Source of the DNA: Saccharibacter sp. 17.LH.SD
Lineage (GTDB): Bacteria > Pseudomonadota > Alphaproteobacteria > Acetobacterales > Acetobacteraceae
Assembly: GCF_009834805.1 (NCBI RefSeq)
Contig: NZ_WVHO01000012.1
Location: 124,001 to 188,000 of the forward strand
Direction of reading: 5' to 3'
DNA: 64,000 bases
A program made the position numbers and the translations under genes. Of this stretch, positions 36,344 through 45,435 are shown piece after piece (position 1 is the first letter of the stretch; each line of letters starts with the position of its first letter). The notes beneath the pieces were generated by a model, which saw only the letters and a program-made list of their open reading frames with translations, did not search any database and was not told where the DNA came from.

Positions 36344-37291
36344 ATGATAGGGCGTGCGAATGCTAGTCATGATATACCGATTTTTCACCAGGATTGGTGG
36401 CTCAATACGTCGACAAACAATAGAGTTTCGTACGTAGATGTGAAGATGGGGGGGAAGATTGTTGCTTTTTTTCCTTACCTTTTGGAAAAGCGCTGTGGTT
36501 TTTCGGTTATTAGAATGCCGAAATATACGCGTACATTAGGGCCCTATCTTTCTTTGCCTCAGTCGAAAACATTTCGGCGTGAGCAAAATATACGGCATGT
36601 CGTGGAAGATATTGTTGCCCGTTTGCCTAAACATCATGGTGTGCGTTTCTTTTTAGATCCTGACAATGATTCCGCATTTGCTTTTAAGTTATCAGGCTTC
36701 CAAGTTAATCAAGATTTTACGTTTCGAGTCGCTCGGGATCAGACTTTAAATGATGTCTGGCAGGGGTGTGATCAGAAGACACGTAATCTTATACGAACGG
36801 CGGAGAAGAAGCTCGTCGTCCGTTATGAAGAGGACATTGAGACGTTTATCGAGCTTTCTCGGAAAGAAGTACGTCATAATAGTCATGATTTTCCGTTGCT
36901 ACGGAGATTATTTTATGAGGCTCACAAGCGTGGGCAAGCGACTATATTGAATGCCTATGAATGTGATGATCTGGTGTCATCTGCGATTGTTCTTTGGGAT
37001 AATAATGTATTGTATTATTGGCAATCGGCACGCTCTTCTCAGTCAAGGATGCCTGGGAGGAATATGCTTCTCATATGGAAAGCGATAGAAATTGCCAAAA
37101 AGCGTGATTTAATATTCGATTTTGATGGGTTTGGCTCGGTGAGATCGGCGAAGATGTTGGCCAGCTTCGGGCAAAAACCTGTTATCAGGCCAGAGGTTGT
37201 TTTTGAATCCCCTCTTTATAAAGTAGAAAGAATAATCAACAGATTTGTTAAGAAACACGTTACTAAGAAAGATTACAAAAACGATTTTTAG
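36344..37291 (+). CDS. FemAB/GNAT-like acyltransferase
   Basis: The 315-residue protein resembles the GNAT-superfamily peptidoglycan-bridge/CelD-BioF2-like family. Visible landmarks are IFHQDWWLNT near the N-terminus, DQKTRNLIRTAEKKLVVRY (the family's central R-N-x-I-R-K-A segment), YYWQSARSSQSR and FDFDGFGSVRSAKML. Relatives transfer amino acids or acyl groups to cell-wall or exopolysaccharide substrates. It has no membrane segment. It follows a very AT-rich region and stands alone, convergent with a porin gene. The donor and acceptor are unknown. Confidence 0.72.
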   Translation: MIGRANASHDIPIFHQDWWLNTSTNNRVSYVDVKMGGKIVAFFPYLLEKRCGFSVIRMPKYTRTLGPYLSLPQSKTFRREQNIRHVVEDIVARLPKHHGVRFFLDPDNDSAFAFKLSGFQVNQDFTFRVARDQTLNDVWQGCDQKTRNLIRTAEKKLVVRYEEDIETFIELSRKEVRHNSHDFPLLRRLFYEAHKRGQATILNAYECDDLVSSAIVLWDNNVLYYWQSARSSQSRMPGRNMLLIWKAIEIAKKRDLIFDFDGFGSVRSAKMLASFGQKPVIRPEVVFESPLYKVERIINRFVKKHVTKKDYKNDF

Positions 37292-37298
37292 AGTGATG

Positions 37299-37335
37299 AC
37301 GGAGCAGGACTTTCATTGTGATTGTTCTGCTCCGT
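37299..37335. terminator. Hairpin between convergent FemAB-like and porin genes
   Basis: ACGGAGCAG at 37299-37307 pairs exactly with CTGCTCCGT at 37327-37335 around a 19-base loop. There is no strong T run. Its position between convergent genes suggests a shared terminator. Confidence 0.55.
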
Positions 37336-37342
37336 ATGAATA

Positions 37343-39091
37343 TTAGTTGAATGGCATATAACGAAGAGACATGAACACCATATCTGCATTGGTGTGAGGT
37401 TTCCCACCGATGCCAGAAAAGGCTTGGATGTAGGTGTGGGCGTATTGCCCGCCAATACGTAACGTTCCGTAATCTCCTTTTGCTGCAGTATACCAAAACC
37501 CCGTGGTTGCTTGTGCAACAGTACGTACGTTCTCTGCCGCGGCGCAGGCGGAAGAGAGTTCAGTATGGCACCCCGTCATAATGTAATCGCGATTGCCGTA
37601 GCCATAGGATTTACCGTCTTCATCAAAGGCTCTACGGGACATAACGGTTTCTGCACCACCATAAACGTAAAGACGTAGGTTCGTTGTAGGATCTCCGTAG
37701 AGACCGAGAAGCAGGTTAGCCTCTGGGAGTGGGGCGGTGCCACCATTACGATTATATGTATAATCTGGAAGGTTAGAGGTGCCGTAACGACCAAGTCCCG
37801 TTCCGACGAGGCCAGAAGCTTGGAAATAGAGTTTTTTATTGATCAATGGTAAAACCATACCGCCGCCGCCGCCGCCGGCAATGGTAGTATGGTTATTGCC
37901 ACTTCCAGGAACGCTGGTGCGGTCACGGAAAAAGCGCATGACTCCTGTGAGTTCGTAATGTCCCCAACCAGGATCAGCAGCGATTTTAGCGATCAGATCG
38001 GGAGCTGGGTCCGTTGTATAATAGGTATCAGGATTGTTAATATTTGTCCCTTTAACGCGGTCAGTGATGACTTCGCCTGGTTGCGTATAGGCTTTTCCAG
38101 CAGGGACAGAGCTTGGATTTTCTACAGAAAGGCCAACAGCGTATCGTTCTTGTTTTCCAAAAGTTTTAACAACACGAATTTGGGTGTTTCGTGTCCAGTT
38201 AAAGCCTGGAACGTATTGGGCTTCAATCACGAGAGGGGTTTGCTCATCACGGGCAAGCATTCCCTTGTTAAAGAGGGTAATAAGAGACCAGTTTTGTCCT
38301 CCTAAGAAATATAAACCATCTGCTTTATCTTTAAGTTCGCCATAAAAAACGCGTGTACGGAGCACATAGGAGTTTGATTGGCGTGAATTTGACGATGAGC
38401 CAGAACCTTGGAAATCAGTTTCAATATAGGCGTCAGCTTCAAGCTTTTTGGTCAACATGCCTTCAACAAGGGCCGCAAGGCGGCTTTGTCGTTCAGTTTG
38501 ATGGAATTCACTCATATGATGGGCTGGCTGGTTGCCCCATGGGATGGCATTGAAGCCGGTGGAAATGTCAGAGCCTGTATTGCGTGAACGCCATAATGTG
38601 GCTGCCTCTAAATATCCGCCTAATGTGATGCGAATCCCACCAATTTGGAATTGTCCTCGGCGGAGAGGGCCGTAGAGATCTGGGTGTGCTGGAGGGGTAG
38701 CGGTTAGTTCACCATAAGGGGTGCTCGCTGTACGCGCTGGTGCAATAATATTGGTGATGTTTGTCCCAAAATCTGTTGCAAAACCGTCAGCGCTGCGACG
38801 CATGGGAGAGTATGAAGTATCGAGAAGATGAGCACGAGGCGTATAAGGGTCTGCCTCAATCATTTCTCTTTGCCGTTTTAATTCGGCACGAATACGTTGA
38901 TTTTCAGCGGCTTGCTGCCTTTTCATTAAGGCAAGTTGGCTCTGCATTTTATGGATTTGTTTCTCCATAATACTGATGGCATCTGCGCTACCAGCTGCAT
39001 GAGATTTTGTGGGAATAAGTGCCGCAAGAGCAGTGCTCGCGACAAGAAGAGAGGGAAGGAAAGTGGTCCTGGAAGAGGGCGTAGGTGTCAT
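37343..39091 (-). CDS. DcaP-like trimeric porin with coiled-coil N-terminus
   Basis: The 582-residue protein has a signal peptide (cleavage near SHAAGS), a coiled coil at about residues 38-80 with MEKQIHKMQSQLALMKRQQ, a linker, and a beta-barrel of about 430 residues with alternating strands and a terminal Phe-containing strand (MSLRYMPFN). The coiled coil and barrel arrangement is that of DcaP-type outer membrane channels. Segments such as YFLGGQNWSLI and GMVLPLINKKLYFQASG are consistent. The substrate is unknown. It diverges from pstS, with a region of about 150 bases in between. Confidence 0.68.
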   Translation of the reverse strand: MTPTPSSRTTFLPSLLVASTALAALIPTKSHAAGSADAISIMEKQIHKMQSQLALMKRQQAAENQRIRAELKRQREMIEADPYTPRAHLLDTSYSPMRRSADGFATDFGTNITNIIAPARTASTPYGELTATPPAHPDLYGPLRRGQFQIGGIRITLGGYLEAATLWRSRNTGSDISTGFNAIPWGNQPAHHMSEFHQTERQSRLAALVEGMLTKKLEADAYIETDFQGSGSSSNSRQSNSYVLRTRVFYGELKDKADGLYFLGGQNWSLITLFNKGMLARDEQTPLVIEAQYVPGFNWTRNTQIRVVKTFGKQERYAVGLSVENPSSVPAGKAYTQPGEVITDRVKGTNINNPDTYYTTDPAPDLIAKIAADPGWGHYELTGVMRFFRDRTSVPGSGNNHTTIAGGGGGGMVLPLINKKLYFQASGLVGTGLGRYGTSNLPDYTYNRNGGTAPLPEANLLLGLYGDPTTNLRLYVYGGAETVMSRRAFDEDGKSYGYGNRDYIMTGCHTELSSACAAAENVRTVAQATTGFWYTAAKGDYGTLRIGGQYAHTYIQAFSGIGGKPHTNADMVFMSLRYMPFN

Positions 39092-39239
39092 TTTGGCGCC
39101 TGCCTGTTGATAAAGGACAAGGCATTTCTATTCCACATTCGTAAAAATACCCACCCTTACGGGTGTGGTGTGATTGTTTTATTTAAGTGGTGAGGCTATG
39201 AAGACACATAGGATCATTCCAGATATAAGGGAGCACCTC

Positions 39240-40304
39240 ATGCGCTGGAATCTTGCCGCTTTTCCTAGGAAAAATGTGAGCGTGTTTGCGTTGGCAGTAG
39301 CTATTTTTTCTTTTCAGGCAAAAATGGCTTTGGCGAGCGTTAGTATTACAGGGGCGGGTTCTAGCTTTGCTGCTCCGGTCTACCAGAGCTGGAGTGTTCC
39401 GGTATCTCAACAGCTTGGGATTGGCGTTAATTATCAGAGTGTAGGCTCAAGTGCTGGCCAGGATCAGGTAAAGGCGCATACGGTTGATTTTGGCGCATCA
39501 GATAAGCCTATGTCCGGTGAGAAACTTGATAAATCACGTCTTTATCAATTCCCAACGGTTATGAGTGGCGTTGTTGTGGTGGTCAACTTACCGGGTGTTC
39601 CAGAAGGAACATTACATCTTGATGGGCTGACATTAGCGAAGCTTTATGAGGGTACGATCACGGAATGGAATGATCCTCAGATCCAAGCATTAAATCCGGG
39701 TGTTGCATTGCCCGACGATGAGGTTGTCGCGATTCATCGTGCTGATGGTTCTGGAACAAGTTACGTCTTTACGTCCTATCTGACTCATGTATCGCTTGAG
39801 TGGAAGGGGCGTATTGGAGCTGGCACACTTGTAGAATGGCAAGGTGGTGCTGGTGGACGAGGAAATGATGGTGTTGCTGCGCTCGTTAAGCAAACCCCTG
39901 GCAGTATCGGGTATGTTGAATATGCGTATGCCGCGCAAAATCATTTGAACATTGCGCAGCTGAAAAACCATGATGGAGTGTTTGTATCCCCATCTTTGGA
40001 AGGTTTTTCCATGGCCTCTGCGGCAGCGCAGTGGCGAGCGGATGCACATTATACGGTTGATCTATTAGACTGCCCCGGGGCTAAAAGTTGGCCCATTGTT
40101 TCGGCGACTTATGCGCTTGTGCCTGTCGAAAATGTTACTCATCCGGAAGGTAAAGGGGTACATGATTTCTTTGCATGGGGATTTTCCCATGGTGAAGAGA
40201 TTAACCGGAAACTGGGGTATGTTGGCCTCCCTCCTGCTGTTCAAGGGGATATCATGGCACATTGGCCTTCCGCTTCTTCCCTTTCTGCTTCTGAGACACA
40301 ATAG
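39240..40304 (+). CDS. pstS: Phosphate ABC transporter substrate-binding protein PstS
   Basis: PstS binds phosphate in the periplasm and delivers it to PstCAB. The protein has a signal peptide (cleavage after MALA) followed by SVSITGAGSSFAAPVYQ, then VGSSAGQDQVKAHTVDFGASD, HRADGSGTSYVFTSYLT and PGSIGYVEYAYA, the phosphate-binding segments. I start it at 39240 because GGGAG lies six bases upstream and the signal peptide is then of normal length; in-frame ATGs at 39198 and 39174 (GTG/TTG type) would add a long leader. No pstCAB follows. Its 3' end overlaps the convergent DUF2721 gene. Confidence 0.9.
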   Translation: MRWNLAAFPRKNVSVFALAVAIFSFQAKMALASVSITGAGSSFAAPVYQSWSVPVSQQLGIGVNYQSVGSSAGQDQVKAHTVDFGASDKPMSGEKLDKSRLYQFPTVMSGVVVVVNLPGVPEGTLHLDGLTLAKLYEGTITEWNDPQIQALNPGVALPDDEVVAIHRADGSGTSYVFTSYLTHVSLEWKGRIGAGTLVEWQGGAGGRGNDGVAALVKQTPGSIGYVEYAYAAQNHLNIAQLKNHDGVFVSPSLEGFSMASAAAQWRADAHYTVDLLDCPGAKSWPIVSATYALVPVENVTHPEGKGVHDFFAWGFSHGEEINRKLGYVGLPPAVQGDIMAHWPSASSLSASETQ

Positions 40305-40794
40305 GCTGATTTTTTGCATCATCATTGCGTATGCTATGCCAACTCAGCAGCGTGTCTCCTAAAAAAGACATGAGGGACGCTACGGTGCAGGAGAGGGCTA
40401 TCCCAAAAAGGACAAAAAGCCATGTGGCTGTTGCGGTGTTACGCAAAGAGCCCACAAAAAGAGCTATGGCAGCCCCGCAGGTTGCAGCTCCTCCCAACGC
40501 ATTTAAAATAATGGCTAGATCAAGTAAAAACATGCGTCGTTTGAGACGTTTTTGATGGAAAAGTAAGCGGGCAGGGGTGTAGCGGTAGTCTATTTCTTTC
40601 TCTGGCTCTTCAGGCGGGGAAAATAGACGGTGATTTACATCATCTAAGTGATCGGACACACGTGCAAGACGTGTATTAAAGACATTTATGAGAGACCCAA
40701 TACCTGACAGCATAAAAACAGGTGTTAGGGCCAATTGAATAACGTGCGCTGCGCTATTGATTGTGTCTTGATCGTAGGAAAACGGAAGAGACAT
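40252..40794 (-). CDS. DUF2721 family membrane protein
   Basis: The 180-residue protein has three membrane helices and the DUF2721 landmarks IQLALTPVFMLSGIGSLINVFNTRLARV and FHQKRLKRRMFLL. The function of the family is not known. A Lys/Arg-rich C-terminal tail (QKQKGKKRKA) lies within the 53-base overlap with the convergent pstS, so the two genes share sequence on opposite strands. It is probably a single-gene unit. Confidence 0.83.
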   Translation of the reverse strand: MSLPFSYDQDTINSAAHVIQLALTPVFMLSGIGSLINVFNTRLARVSDHLDDVNHRLFSPPEEPEKEIDYRYTPARLLFHQKRLKRRMFLLDLAIILNALGGAATCGAAIALFVGSLRNTATATWLFVLFGIALSCTVASLMSFLGDTLLSWHSIRNDDAKNQPIVSQKQKGKKRKANVP

Positions 40795-40982
40795 AGAGTG
40801 ATTTACCGTAGCAGACGTGAAATAGGAAAAGAAACAGACGAATTACTCAATGGATTATCAGAATGTAATGAAAAAGCACGACAGAATGGATCTGTATTCA
40901 TGAAAAAATTAACATGCATGATGATACAATACAGAGTATGACGGCCACGGAGTGATTTATAGCATCAGGTATTGTTGGAAAG

Positions 40983-41843
40983 ATGACATTGCGTGGTTTT
41001 TGTCTAACGTTCTTGGTGGGAGGTGGGATTCTTTTGGGAGAGTCTCTCTTTTCAAGAGAGGCATCTGCGCAATCGGGGGTGTGCGAAGGGAGTGCACGTC
41101 AGGTGGAGCTTGCCTGCCAAAGTTGGACGGAGATCGATGAAGCTCTAAGCCGTGGGGCGCGCACAGTGATCATTCCCGTAGGTGGAACAGAGCAGAGTGG
41201 TCCTTATATGGCGGTTGGAAAGCATAATGTCCGTGCTCAATTGCTGAGTGATGAAGTGGCGCGTCGGTTAGGAAATACCTATGTTGCGCCTGTGATTGCG
41301 TATGTTCCAGAAGGGAGTACATCCCCACGTCGTTCACATATGCGCTTTCCGGGGACGTTGTCTGTATCCCCCGCTGTTTTTGGTGGTCTTATTGAGGGAG
41401 CAGCAGAAAGTCTGAGGGTGCAGGGGTTTCATACCATTGTGCTTTTGGGCGATCATGGTGGTTATCAAGGGCAGTTGGGACAAATAGCGGACCATTTGAA
41501 CCATCGTTGGACTGTTGCGGGAATAAAAACCGTGCATATTTTGTTTGTTCATGACTATTATAACGTCGTTCCAACCAAATATGCTGATGCACTTAGAGAG
41601 CGTGGCTATGGTAAGGCTGTTGGTCTGCATGCCGAATTAAGCGATACATCGCTTATGTTAGCGGTGGATCCTTCTCTTGTGCGCCAAGATGCTTTACGTC
41701 ATGCTCTCAAGCCTAATTCTGCCGATGGGGTGTATGGTGGTGACCCACGGCAGGCAACGGCCGAACTCGGCCAGGTTGGTACTGCCATGCAGATACGAGC
41801 CGCTGTTGATGCCATCTCTTCTTTTAATAGGAGTCATTTATGA
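40983..41843 (+). CDS. Secreted creatininase-family protein with altered metal site
   Basis: The 286-residue protein has a signal peptide (cleavage near SAQSGV) and the creatininase fold (creatinine amidohydrolase/MftE/FAPy deformylase family). The family metal loop ExH...D reads GTEQSGPYMAVGKHN: the Glu is kept, His is Ser, and the Asp position is His. Later landmarks are LLGDHGGYQGQL and LHAELSDTS in place of NGHGGN and HAGExETS. The enzyme is therefore of a divergent, periplasmic branch; substrate is unknown. Its TGA overlaps the ATG of the following beta-propeller gene. Confidence 0.8.
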   Translation: MTLRGFCLTFLVGGGILLGESLFSREASAQSGVCEGSARQVELACQSWTEIDEALSRGARTVIIPVGGTEQSGPYMAVGKHNVRAQLLSDEVARRLGNTYVAPVIAYVPEGSTSPRRSHMRFPGTLSVSPAVFGGLIEGAAESLRVQGFHTIVLLGDHGGYQGQLGQIADHLNHRWTVAGIKTVHILFVHDYYNVVPTKYADALRERGYGKAVGLHAELSDTSLMLAVDPSLVRQDALRHALKPNSADGVYGGDPRQATAELGQVGTAMQIRAAVDAISSFNRSHL

Positions 41844-43051
41844 GGCTCAAAACATCCCTTCTTGCGGCATGTGCTCTCTTAGGATGGGGATCTGCACAAG
41901 CGCAGGAAGCTGCGGCCCCCACACAACAACAGGTCGCTGCGCCCTCACCGACGGCTTCAGCTGTGCCTCCTACGGTGCAGACAATTCCGGGAATGCCACC
42001 GGTTATTGATCCATCGAATATTTATAGTGAAGCCAGTGGTCCTGATAAATTATCCCCTGTTGTGGCGCATGACTTAACGCGTGTGTATGTGCCTAATTTA
42101 CGGGGAAATAGCGTATCAGTGATTGATCCCTCCACGTTTAAGGTTGTTGATACATTTCCTGTAGGGCGTTCGCCACAGCATGTGGTTCCTTCGTGGGATC
42201 TCAGAACATTGTGGACCACGAATAATAGTGAAGGGCGTTCGGATGGTTCCCTGACACCGATTGATCCAACAACAGGAAAGCCAGGTAAAGCGATTCCGGT
42301 TGATGATCCCTATAACATGTATTTCACTCCAGATGGGCAGAATGCCATTGTGGTCGCAGAGGCGCATCGTCGTCTTGATTTCCGTGATCCGCATACAATG
42401 GCGCTCAAGGGATCGGTTGAGGCACCGCTTTGTGAGGGGATTAATCACGCAGCGTTCTCTGCTGATGGGCGTTATGCACTCTTCACGTGTGAATTTGGGC
42501 GTTATTTAGCAAAAGTGGATACGGTTAACCGTAAACTTTTGGGGATGCTTAAATTATCTAAGGGGGGAATGCCCCAGGACGTGCTTGCGGCTCCTGATGG
42601 TCATAAATTTTATGTCGCTGATATGCACGCTGATGGCTTGTTTATCATTGATGGAGATAGCTTTAAAGAGACGGGCTTTATCCCAACGGGGATAGGGACG
42701 CACGGCATTTATCCGAGCCGTGATGCAAAGTTCATCTACGTTGCCAATAGAGGATCTCATAAGGTGCATGGCCCCCGTCACAGCAAGGGAAGTGTCTCTG
42801 TTGTTGATGTTGCGACCGATAAAGTTGTGAAGACCTGGCCTATTCCTGGCGGTGGCAGCCCAGATATGGGAAATGTCAGTGCAGATGGTAAGCTTTTATG
42901 GCTGTCAGGACGCTTTGATGATGTGGTGTATGCGATTGATACCGAAACTGGGAGTATGAAGATTATCCCGGTGGGGGCAGAACCGCATGGTTTGACTGTT
43001 TGGCCGCAGCCCGGGCGGTATAGCGTTGGTCATACAGGAATTATGCGTTAG
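41840..43051 (+). CDS. Secreted YncE/YVTN-type beta-propeller protein
   Basis: The 403-residue protein has a signal peptide (cleavage after SAQA), a Pro/Gln/Ala-rich linker to residue about 55, and a seven-bladed beta-propeller with repeats such as VYVPNLRGNSVSVIDPSTF, KFIYVANRGSHKV and SVVDVATDKVVKTWPI. Such proteins bind ligands or DNA or scaffold complexes in the periplasm; those found near PQQ- and mycofactocin-dependent pathways have an unknown job. Its ATG overlaps the creatininase stop, so the two are translationally coupled. A strong terminator follows. Confidence 0.85.
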   Translation: MRLKTSLLAACALLGWGSAQAQEAAAPTQQQVAAPSPTASAVPPTVQTIPGMPPVIDPSNIYSEASGPDKLSPVVAHDLTRVYVPNLRGNSVSVIDPSTFKVVDTFPVGRSPQHVVPSWDLRTLWTTNNSEGRSDGSLTPIDPTTGKPGKAIPVDDPYNMYFTPDGQNAIVVAEAHRRLDFRDPHTMALKGSVEAPLCEGINHAAFSADGRYALFTCEFGRYLAKVDTVNRKLLGMLKLSKGGMPQDVLAAPDGHKFYVADMHADGLFIIDGDSFKETGFIPTGIGTHGIYPSRDAKFIYVANRGSHKVHGPRHSKGSVSVVDVATDKVVKTWPIPGGGSPDMGNVSADGKLLWLSGRFDDVVYAIDTETGSMKIIPVGAEPHGLTVWPQPGRYSVGHTGIMR

Positions 43052-43122
43052 AAATCCCGCTTAGTTCAATGTGATGAGTGTGTGAATTTAGAGCGCTATT
43101 ATAACAGCGCTTCTAAGTTGTT

Positions 43123-43154
43123 AAAAAAGCCTCTTCATCGGAAGAGGCTTTTTT
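43123..43154. terminator. Strong rho-independent terminator after the propeller gene
   Basis: A perfect 14-bp stem, AAAAAAGCCTCTTC at 43123-43136 with its complement at 43141-43154, closes on a 4-base loop and has flanking A and T runs. It works in both directions. It also shows that the dsbD-like frame upstream of 43208 is untranslated. Confidence 0.9.
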
Positions 43155-43207
43155 ATAGCGGTGATATATCGATATTAAGCATAGGATCTGTGCCGAAGAG
43201 GAAGTGT

Positions 43208-45340
43208 ATGAGTCTGAAATGTGCCCTTATGATGCTAGCCGTATGGTTAATCGCCATAGGGAATGTGGACGTTGTTTATGCGGCAGAAAGTGCGGCCATC
43301 ACAACGCCTCATACACGGGCGAGTTTGGTAACAGACCATGATGCGCTTGTGCCTAATGAGCCTTTGCATGTTGGGTTACGCTTACAGCTTAAACCTGGCT
43401 GGCATACTTACTGGGTTAATCCAGGAGATGCAGGGGATGCTCCTCATCTAACCGTGCAAGCATCCGGTGCTATGCATGGTAGGAGTGATGTTATTCACTG
43501 GCCGGTCCCGGAGCGGATAAGCGAAGGCGGGTTGATGGCCTATGCTTATACAGGAGATGTTCTTTTACCTCAGACCTTATCTCTCGAAGGGAAGGGGGGG
43601 GGAACAACCCTAAAGGCGCATGCTGATTGGCTCGTCTGTGCTGAGGTGTGCGTCCCCGAAGAAGGTGATTTTACCCTTACTTTGCCAGCAGCCCATGGGT
43701 ATGAGGGTGAAGCCCGCGAAGCGTCATTATTTCGCGCAACGGAGGCGGCTCTTCCTCGGCCATCACCGTTTCAAGCACATATTACTCCTCAAGGGCGTCT
43801 TATTTTGGAGGGGGCGGGTCTTTCGACATCGTCTGTTAAAAATGCGTGGTTTTTCCCATTAGAAGCGGGAGTCATTAAACACACGGCCGATCAACCATTG
43901 GAGATGTCAGAAGGGCGTCTTCAGCTTCAATTGACGGCAGATGAAACACAGCGCCCTCCTTTATGGGCAAAACCTCTTTCAGGGGTTGTGGTGCTGGTCG
44001 ATGCTCAAGGCTCGCGCTCTGCTATAGATGTGGAAGCGTCTCCTGGGATAACAGGGGCGGATAAAGGAAATCAGTCATCTTCAGGAAAGAAGGAAATCAA
44101 TTCCTTTAAGGTGCTCTTGTTCGCTTTTCTTGGCGGACTTGTTCTGAATTTAATGCCGTGCGTTTTCCCGGTACTGGCGATGAAAGCATTATCTCTCGTT
44201 CGTATGGGAGGTGCTGGGCGCCGTGATCAGGTGGCGAGTGCTCTTTTTTATACATTAGGCGTGGTAGGAAGCTTTTTCTTACTCGGTGCTGTCATGATTG
44301 GGGTGCGTTTCGCAGGCTCTGCGGCAGGATGGGGATTCCAATTTCAATCACCTGGTTTTGTGGCCGGTGTGTGTTGGCTTCTTTTACTGATGGCGCTGAA
44401 TTTACTGGGTGTGTTTCAAATTACATCTGGGCGTTTGTCGAGGGCTTTAGGAAATGTTTCTCAGGCACAAGGCCATGGGGGAGATCTCTTAGCTGGATTG
44501 CTGGCTGTGATTGTTGCAACGCCATGCACGGCTCCTTTTATGGGGGTGGCGATTGCTGGTGCGCTGAGTGCTCCTATTTTCCTAGGGCTTATTGTTTTTG
44601 GCGTTATGGGGCTTGGTTTGGCCGCGCCTTATATTGTTATCGCCGGTGTTCCGGGGGTAGCTTCTCGTTTACCTAAGCCTGGGGCCTGGATGGAGGTCTT
44701 AAAGCAGTTTCTTGCTTTTCCTCTTTTAATGACGTGCGTATGGCTTTTATGGGTCGCGACGATCCAACAGGGTCCTGATTTTGGAGCTTTGGTCTCAGGT
44801 GGGGCAGTTCTTTTAGGACTAGGAAGTTGGATCTATGGTTTAGTTCAGCAAAGAGCTATGCGTGATGGAGGCCGAGGCGTTGTTTTCTTTGGGCATGCTG
44901 CGGCGATTTTGTGTGTCATTGTGAGTGTCGCTGGGCTTGTTAGGGCTGTGATAACATCGCCTGATCGGTCGCATAACGTTTCTATGCCGCAAACACAGCA
45001 AGGCGTAGAAGCTTTCTCTGAGAAACGCTTGGCAGAATTACGATCACAAGGACGCCCTGTTTTTGTGGATATGACGGCGTCTTGGTGTATCACATGTTTA
45101 GTGAATGAGCGGGTTGCTTTAGATGTTCCTTCTGTCAGAAAAGCGTTTAATGACTCTCACGTGGTTATTTTGCGTGGCGATTGGACAAATAGGGACAAAG
45201 TTATTTCATCTTATTTAGAAACGCATGGACGTGACGGTGTACCTCTATATGTCTATTATTCTCCGCATAAAAATGGAGAGATTTTACCGCAGATTTTGAC
45301 GCCAGGTCTTGTTTTGGACGTTTTGAAAAAAGATGAATGA
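43208..45340 (+). CDS. DsbD/ScsB-like thiol:disulfide transporter
   Basis: The 710-residue protein carries electrons from cytoplasmic thioredoxin to periplasmic partners. After a signal sequence (cleavage near YAAESA) comes a periplasmic domain with CAEVCVPEEGDF (Cys pair), then an eight-helix core with LNLMPCVFPVLAMKALSLV and ATPCTAPFMGVAIAG, the two membrane cysteines, and a C-terminal thioredoxin domain with SWCITCLVNERVALD. The start at 43208 follows AAGAGG; the frame is open upstream through the preceding terminator, which is not credible. ScsB-type proteins are linked to copper tolerance. Confidence 0.88.
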   Translation: MSLKCALMMLAVWLIAIGNVDVVYAAESAAITTPHTRASLVTDHDALVPNEPLHVGLRLQLKPGWHTYWVNPGDAGDAPHLTVQASGAMHGRSDVIHWPVPERISEGGLMAYAYTGDVLLPQTLSLEGKGGGTTLKAHADWLVCAEVCVPEEGDFTLTLPAAHGYEGEAREASLFRATEAALPRPSPFQAHITPQGRLILEGAGLSTSSVKNAWFFPLEAGVIKHTADQPLEMSEGRLQLQLTADETQRPPLWAKPLSGVVVLVDAQGSRSAIDVEASPGITGADKGNQSSSGKKEINSFKVLLFAFLGGLVLNLMPCVFPVLAMKALSLVRMGGAGRRDQVASALFYTLGVVGSFFLLGAVMIGVRFAGSAAGWGFQFQSPGFVAGVCWLLLLMALNLLGVFQITSGRLSRALGNVSQAQGHGGDLLAGLLAVIVATPCTAPFMGVAIAGALSAPIFLGLIVFGVMGLGLAAPYIVIAGVPGVASRLPKPGAWMEVLKQFLAFPLLMTCVWLLWVATIQQGPDFGALVSGGAVLLGLGSWIYGLVQQRAMRDGGRGVVFFGHAAAILCVIVSVAGLVRAVITSPDRSHNVSMPQTQQGVEAFSEKRLAELRSQGRPVFVDMTASWCITCLVNERVALDVPSVRKAFNDSHVVILRGDWTNRDKVISSYLETHGRDGVPLYVYYSPHKNGEILPQILTPGLVLDVLKKDE

Positions 45341-45435
45341 TAATCCCTTTGTGTTTCGTCAATGAAGGGGCGGAGTTTTTCAACTGTCCTTTAAAATATA
45401 GAAGAGACCCTGAATAATTTTTGAAAGTGATTTTA

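Noticed and set aside
36184-36366. Short open frame in the AT-rich region upstream of the FemAB-like gene
   Set aside because: AT-rich chance frame without a ribosome site; it overlaps the start of the supported gene.
43082-43207. N-terminal extension of the DsbD-like frame back to 43082
   Set aside because: It would be encoded across a perfect terminator hairpin and lacks a ribosome site; the signal peptide begins at 43208.
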